Assembly: GCA_963812505.1 (NCBI GenBank)
Contig: CAWEVM010000005.1
Coordinates: 124,001 to 188,000 of the forward strand
Direction: 5' to 3'
Length of the DNA stretch: 64,000 nucleotides
Source: JAMXLO01 sp963812505
GTDB lineage: Bacteria; Pseudomonadota; Alphaproteobacteria; Acetobacterales; Acetobacteraceae
The notes under the pieces were generated by a model, which did not search any database, was not told the DNA's origin, and saw nothing but the letters and a program-made list of their open reading frames with translations. Positions 60,178 through 64,000 of the stretch are shown here, piece by piece. Position 1 is the stretch's first letter. Each line of letters opens with the position of its first letter. The translations under genes were made by a program, and so were the position numbers.

Positions 60178-62027
60178 GCGTGCTCCGCCTGTGCCACATC
60201 GATCAGGAAGCGCTGCATATCCCACGCGCCAGTGGGGCACCGTTCGGCACATAGGCCGCAGTGCAGGCAGACATCCTCGTCTTTCACCATCACCCGTCCG
60301 GTCTTCAGCGGGCCGGACACGTAGAGGTCCTGCGTTTCGTTGTGCGCCGGCGCGCTCAGCCGCAGCCGCAGCTCCGCTTCCTCGCCGTTTCCGGTGAAGG
60401 TGATGCAATCGACCGGGCAGATGTCCACACAGGCATCGCATTCGATGCACAGATTGTCTGTGAAGACCGTCTGCACGTCGCAGTTCAGGCAGCGCTGCGC
60501 CTCGGCAAACGCCAGCTTGTCATCGAAGCCCAGTTCCACCTCGGCCTTGATGTCGCGCAGCGCGATCGCCTTGTCGCGATGCGGCACCTTGAAGCGGAGA
60601 TCCAGCGAGATGTCGTTGTCGTAGCTCCACTCGTGGATACCCATCTTCTGCGACATCAGATTGACCAGCGGCGGCGGCCGGTCACGCACGCTCTCGCCGT
60701 GGCAGAACTGATGGATGGAGATCGCCGCCTGGTGGCCGTGCGCCACCGCCCAGATGATGTTCTTCGGCCCAAATGCCGCGTCGCCGCCGAAGAACACTTT
60801 TGGATTGGTCGAGCCCATGGTCACTTCATCGACCACCGGCATGTCCCACTGGTCGAACTCTATCCCGATGTCCCGTTCGATCCACGGGAAGGCGTTCTCC
60901 TGGCCTACCGCCACCAGCACGTCGTCGCACTCGAAATGCTGGTCGGGCTCGCCGGTCGGCACCAGCCGGCGGCGGCCACGCGCGTCGTATTCCGCCTTCA
61001 CCTTCTCGAACATGACACCGGTGAGCTTGCCGTCCCGGTGGGTGAATTCCTTCGGCACCAGCATGTTGAGGATGGGAATGTCCTCGCGCATCGCGTCGTC
61101 CTTTTCCCAGGGCGACGCCTTCATCTCCTCGAAGCCGGACCGAACGATCACCTTGACGTCGTCGCCCCCGAGCCGGCGTGAGGAGCGGCAGCAGTCCATG
61201 GCGGTGTTCCCGCCGCCAAGAACGATGACCCGCTTGCCGATCTTGTTGATGTGGCCAAACGACACGGAGGACAGCCAGTCGATGCCGATATGAATGTTGG
61301 CCGCTGCCTCGTGGCGGCCCGGGATCGGCAGGTCGCGACCACGAGGTGCACCGCAGCCCACGAAGATCGCGTCGTAGTCGTCTTCCAGCAGCACCTTCAG
61401 GCTGTCCACCGGCTGGCCGAGTCGCATCTCCATGCCGAGGCCGGTGATGTAGGCGACCTCTTCGTCGATGATCTCCTCGGGGAGGCGAAATTTCGGGATC
61501 TGGCTGCGGATCATGCCACCCGCGCGCGGGTCCGAATCGAACACCACCAGCTCGTAGCCGAGGGGCGCCAGGTCGCGTGCGACGGTCAGCGAGGCGGGGC
61601 CAGCGCCGATCAGCGCAATTCGCTTGCCGTTCGACCGTTCGGCCGGCCGGGGCAGACGGTGGCGGATATCGCCCTTGTAGTCGGCTGCCACACGCTTCAG
61701 GCGGCAGATCGCTACCGGCTCCTCTTCTACCCTGCCACGGCGGCACGCTGGCTCGCAGGGGCGGTCGCAGGTGCGGCCCAGAATGCCTGGGAATACGTTG
61801 GAGTTCCAGTTGATCATGAACGCGTCGGCATAGCGGCCCGCGGCGATCAAGCGGATGTATTCGGGGACGGGTGTGTGGGCAGGACACGCCCACTGGCAGT
61901 CGACAACTTTGTGGAAGTAGTCGGGGTTACCGATGTCGGTCGGATGCAAGTCGGACTCCTCTCCCTCGGCGCACTGCCACGGGTTATGAGCGCGGAGGCT
62001 TCTGAGGCCCCGCACGTCCCACGTCAA
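60153..62027 (-). CDS. FAD-dependent NAD(P)H oxidoreductase (GltD/NfnB-like) with C-terminal ferredoxin domain
   Basis: 624 residues. The N-terminal iron-sulfur segment (DCQWACPAHTPVPEYIRLIA, GRTCDRPCEPACRRG) resembles the GltD/NfnB flavoprotein family. FAD binding: IALIGAGPASLTVARDLAPLG. NAD(P) binding: KRVIVLGGGNTAMDC. At the C-terminus, two 4Fe-4S motifs follow: CIECDACVDICPVDC and CLHCGLCAERCPTG. The fusion would pass electrons from korAB-reduced ferredoxin centres to NAD(P), or the reverse. As the first gene of the kor operon it is the most likely electron partner. A similar three-subunit 2-oxoglutarate:NADP oxidoreductase is known from Azoarcus evansii. Confidence 0.87.
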   Translation of the reverse strand: MTWDVRGLRSLRAHNPWQCAEGEESDLHPTDIGNPDYFHKVVDCQWACPAHTPVPEYIRLIAAGRYADAFMINWNSNVFPGILGRTCDRPCEPACRRGRVEEEPVAICRLKRVAADYKGDIRHRLPRPAERSNGKRIALIGAGPASLTVARDLAPLGYELVVFDSDPRAGGMIRSQIPKFRLPEEIIDEEVAYITGLGMEMRLGQPVDSLKVLLEDDYDAIFVGCGAPRGRDLPIPGRHEAAANIHIGIDWLSSVSFGHINKIGKRVIVLGGGNTAMDCCRSSRRLGGDDVKVIVRSGFEEMKASPWEKDDAMREDIPILNMLVPKEFTHRDGKLTGVMFEKVKAEYDARGRRRLVPTGEPDQHFECDDVLVAVGQENAFPWIERDIGIEFDQWDMPVVDEVTMGSTNPKVFFGGDAAFGPKNIIWAVAHGHQAAISIHQFCHGESVRDRPPPLVNLMSQKMGIHEWSYDNDISLDLRFKVPHRDKAIALRDIKAEVELGFDDKLAFAEAQRCLNCDVQTVFTDNLCIECDACVDICPVDCITFTGNGEEAELRLRLSAPAHNETQDLYVSGPLKTGRVMVKDEDVCLHCGLCAERCPTGAWDMQRFLIDVAQAEHACCSLQNA

Positions 62028-62078
62028 CCATTCTAGCCGCAGGACTGACCGGTCACAAATGGGCAGGCTGGGCCAAAT

Positions 62079-62540
62079 TCAATCAACGCTCAGCAGTTCC
62101 TCGGCTGCGGCAGAGAGGGCCCCGCTGCCGAACGGGTTCACGATGCGGACATCCGCCATGACGGTGCCGTCGGCAAGGTCCTCGGTGAGAATGGCCGTGC
62201 AGCCGGCGTCGGCCGCTGTGTGGATCAGGAGCGCATCCCAGTAGGAGGCGCGCCCGGACGCGGCGACCGCAAGAGCCCCGTGAACCGCACTGGCAGTCGC
62301 CGTCGCGACCGGGAACATGGCCAGCCAGTCCAGCGCCTGATCCCGCGCCTCGTCGGCGGAGCTTAGGCGTTTGCGTGTCACCGCGGCATAGAATTCAGAT
62401 ATCGATTGCAGGGTCAGCCAGCAGTCGGTTTGCAGGGCCGTGGCGATGATGCGGCCCGACAGAATGTGTCGTTCGCCAGCTTCCCGATCCACGGCGTAGA
62501 CCAGAACGCTGGTATCCAGCGTAAAGCGCCTATCGCTCAT
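62079..62540 (-). CDS. PIN-domain (VapC-like) toxin of a second toxin-antitoxin pair
   Basis: 153 residues. Acidic active-site residues lie in FTLDTSVLVYAVD, ISEFYAAVTRK, YWDALLIHTAAD and ILTEDLADG. This is the PIN signature of RNase toxins. The start at ATG 62540 lies inside the end of the antitoxin gene (overlap 11 bases). The upstream frame to 62591 would add 17 residues overlapping the antitoxin. It differs from the first PIN toxin in the window in sequence and in antitoxin type. Confidence 0.87.
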   Translation of the reverse strand: MSDRRFTLDTSVLVYAVDREAGERHILSGRIIATALQTDCWLTLQSISEFYAAVTRKRLSSADEARDQALDWLAMFPVATATASAVHGALAVAASGRASYWDALLIHTAADAGCTAILTEDLADGTVMADVRIVNPFGSGALSAAAEELLSVD

Positions 62541-62778
62541 GCAATGCGTCGCGATCCAGTGGACCGGCGCCAATGTCCCAGCCCTCTTCAATGCGCTTTT
62601 TGGTTCGCTCCCAGGCGGCCTGCTGCTCGGGCGTCAACACCCGACGTTTGCTCACCGGCGAGAGGCGCGCCACTGGGGTACCGTTCCGGGTGATGACGAA
62701 CTCCTCCCCCGCCTCGACCTCACGGATGCAGCGGGCGAAGGACTGGTTGGCTTCACGCAGAGTGACGGTCTTGGTCAT
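62530..62778 (-). CDS. Phd/YefM-type antitoxin
   Basis: 82 residues with the Phd-fold start TKTVTLREANQSFARCIREV, EAGEEFVITRNGTPVARLSPV, followed by a charged C-terminus (KRIEEGWDIGAGPLDRDALH) that would neutralise the toxin. Phd antitoxins commonly autoregulate with the toxin as corepressor. The ATG at 62778 follows the strong initial homology. The open frame to 62958 is not conserved. Confidence 0.87.
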   Translation of the reverse strand: MTKTVTLREANQSFARCIREVEAGEEFVITRNGTPVARLSPVSKRRVLTPEQQAAWERTKKRIEEGWDIGAGPLDRDALHER

Positions 62779-62843
62779 GGCGGCATGTGTAGCACTTAAC
62801 GTGCTACAAAACAATGCCAGTTGAGGTATGATCAGAGCAGCGG

Positions 62844-64000
62844 CTATGGCCGCATAGTGAACCGCAACTCCCCCGGCGTGCGAAGCGGCGCTCCCATATT
62901 GGCGAACTCGCAGAGGAGTCGTCGGGTCTCCCGCGGGTCGATCACCTCCTCCACCCAAAACGGCTCCGCCGTCCGAAACGGCGAGCGCAGCCGGTTCAGC
63001 CGCGCCTCGATCTCGTCCATCTTGGCCTGCGGGTCGGGGGCTGCGTCGATCTCGGCCCGATAGGCCGCCTCAATCCCACCTTCCAGCGGCAGCGATCCCC
63101 AACTCGCGGATGGCCACGCGTAGCGCACGCAGAGGTGACTGACCGGCTGATGGCCGAGCCCGCCCACCCCGTAGCAGTTGCGCACGACAACGCTGCACCA
63201 CGGCACCGTGGTCTGATTGATCGCCGACAGCGCGCGTACCCCCCAGCGGATCACCGCGCTGCTCTCGGCGGCCAAACCGACCTGGAATCCCGGGCAATCC
63301 ACCAGATGCACGATCGGCAGATGGAAGGTCTGTGCCATGTCGACGAAACGGATGATCTTGTTGCACGTATCCGCGGTCCAGGCGCCGCCGTGGAACAGCG
63401 GATCGCCTGCCATCAGTGCCACCGGCCAGCCGTCCAGACGGCAGAAGCCAGTGATGATCGGCCGGCCGAACAGGTGCCCCATCTCGAAGAAGCTGCCCTT
63501 GTCCACCAGCGCCTCGATGATCCGGCGCATATGGTAGGCCTGCTTCTTTTCGCGCGGGATCGCCGCGATCAGAAATTCTTCACGCCGCTCCGGATCGTCC
63601 CAGGATCGCACACGTGGCGGCGTGTCCCAGATCGAGCCCGGCAGATACGCAAGGAAGCGGCGCGCCGCCGCGAACGCCTCGTCCTCGGTGTCCACCGCGT
63701 GATCGACCGCGCCGCAGGCGAGCTGCACCTCCCAGCCTCCGAGTTCCTGTTTGCTGCGCGGTTCGCCCAGCCGCTCGACCACTGGCGGTCCCGCGACGAA
63801 CACTGCGGACATCTCCTTCACCATTACCGAATAGTGGCTGGCCGCCAGCCTCGCCGCGCCAAGTCCCGCCACCGAACCGAGTCCCAGCGCCACCACGGGC
63901 ACGGTGCCCATATTGTTCGCCACGAGGTCGAACGACGTCGTCTCCGAGAGGCCACCCGGCAGGTTGGCGCGGCCGGTGGTCTCGATCGTCTTCACGGATC
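62844..64000 (-). CDS. Acyl-CoA carboxylase carboxyltransferase subunit (right-truncated)
   Basis: The 3' part, at least 384 residues, of a biotin-dependent carboxyltransferase of the crotonase-like ACC/PCC beta family. Visible features: VALGLGSVAGLGAARLAASH (CoA-binding helix), LACGAVDHAVDTEDEAF, the long second domain starting IAAIPREKKQAYHMRRI, GSFFEMGHLFGRPIITGF, AGDPLFHGGAWTADTCNK and HLVDCPGFQVGLAAESS (acyl-CoA site). The frame is open to the right edge (base 64000), so the gene is cut. The stop is at 62844. Substrate could be propionyl-, methylcrotonyl- or geranyl-CoA. The biotin carboxylase gene is outside the window. Confidence 0.88.
   Translation of the reverse strand, partial: SVKTIETTGRANLPGGLSETTSFDLVANNMGTVPVVALGLGSVAGLGAARLAASHYSVMVKEMSAVFVAGPPVVERLGEPRSKQELGGWEVQLACGAVDHAVDTEDEAFAAARRFLAYLPGSIWDTPPRVRSWDDPERREEFLIAAIPREKKQAYHMRRIIEALVDKGSFFEMGHLFGRPIITGFCRLDGWPVALMAGDPLFHGGAWTADTCNKIIRFVDMAQTFHLPIVHLVDCPGFQVGLAAESSAVIRWGVRALSAINQTTVPWCSVVVRNCYGVGGLGHQPVSHLCVRYAWPSASWGSLPLEGGIEAAYRAEIDAAPDPQAKMDEIEARLNRLRSPFRTAEPFWVEEVIDPRETRRLLCEFANMGAPLRTPGELRFTMRP

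Overview
The window reads as a high-G+C alphaproteobacterial chromosome segment. Supporting markers are a hemA-type 5-aminolevulinate synthase, a flagellin-flbT-flaF block, a DUF1013/TrcR protein, DUF1192 and DUF465 proteins, and a tkt-gap-pgk order. The mix of flavin oxidoreductases, a molybdenum hydroxylase, an aerobic-type 2-oxoacid:ferredoxin oxidoreductase and G/C-rich palindromic repeats would suit Rhodospirillales/Acetobacteraceae, but this family-level call is inference. No prophage, CRISPR array or rRNA operon was seen.

Layout. 0-4.3 kb: leuC (cut by the window edge), leuD and leuB, converging on an MFS transporter. 4.4 kb: tRNA-Arg(ACG). 4.7-10.7 kb, minus strand: flagellin, flbT, flaF, a short degenerate ORF, a TPR-methyltransferase, and a TPR/O-GlcNAc-transferase gene split by a frameshift, apparently a flagellin expression and modification block. 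An IS256-type transposase remnant lies upstream of the flagellin gene. 11.7-17.5 kb: a DUF169 gene and a four-gene HlyD/double-ATPase/two-permease exporter operon. 17.7-21.8 kb: an orphan ORF, an enolase-superfamily gene, a VapBC pair, a membrane protein and a ScfR/RamB-type regulator divergent from aceA. 23.4-29.5 kb: a glycogen-debranching-type glucosidase, a five-repeat papain-like peptidase with a small partner, a metallophosphoesterase and a short K+/H+ antiporter.

29.5-35.8 kb: a minus-strand set of flavin-dependent oxygenase and dioxygenase genes (HpaB-type, VOC, two luciferase-like, a PanE-like reductase, an EthD-like protein) that looks like an undescribed catabolic pathway. 35.8-40.8 kb: RlmI-like methyltransferase, hemA, a lipoprotein and an M20 amidohydrolase. 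40.9-47.6 kb: tkt-gap-pgk, a nucleoside deoxyribosyltransferase, then purE-purK behind a DUF465 gene. 47.7-50.4 kb: a second DUF465 gene, TrcR, DUF1192, a small heat-shock gene with a ROSE-like RNA thermometer, rpmE and a Spy-like periplasmic protein. 50.5-56 kb: an old yellow enzyme, a VOC protein, an aminotransferase and a two-subunit molybdenum hydroxylase. 56-62 kb: a GltD/ferredoxin fusion, korA, korB and a branched-chain-type binding protein in one apparent operon. 62-64 kb: a second toxin-antitoxin pair and a carboxyltransferase gene cut by the right edge.

Genes are tightly packed. ATGA, TGATG and TTGA stop/start overlaps are frequent, as are nested CTAG stops between convergent genes. 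At least four related G/C-rich palindromes are scattered between genes, and one is translated as the linker of an ABC ATPase.
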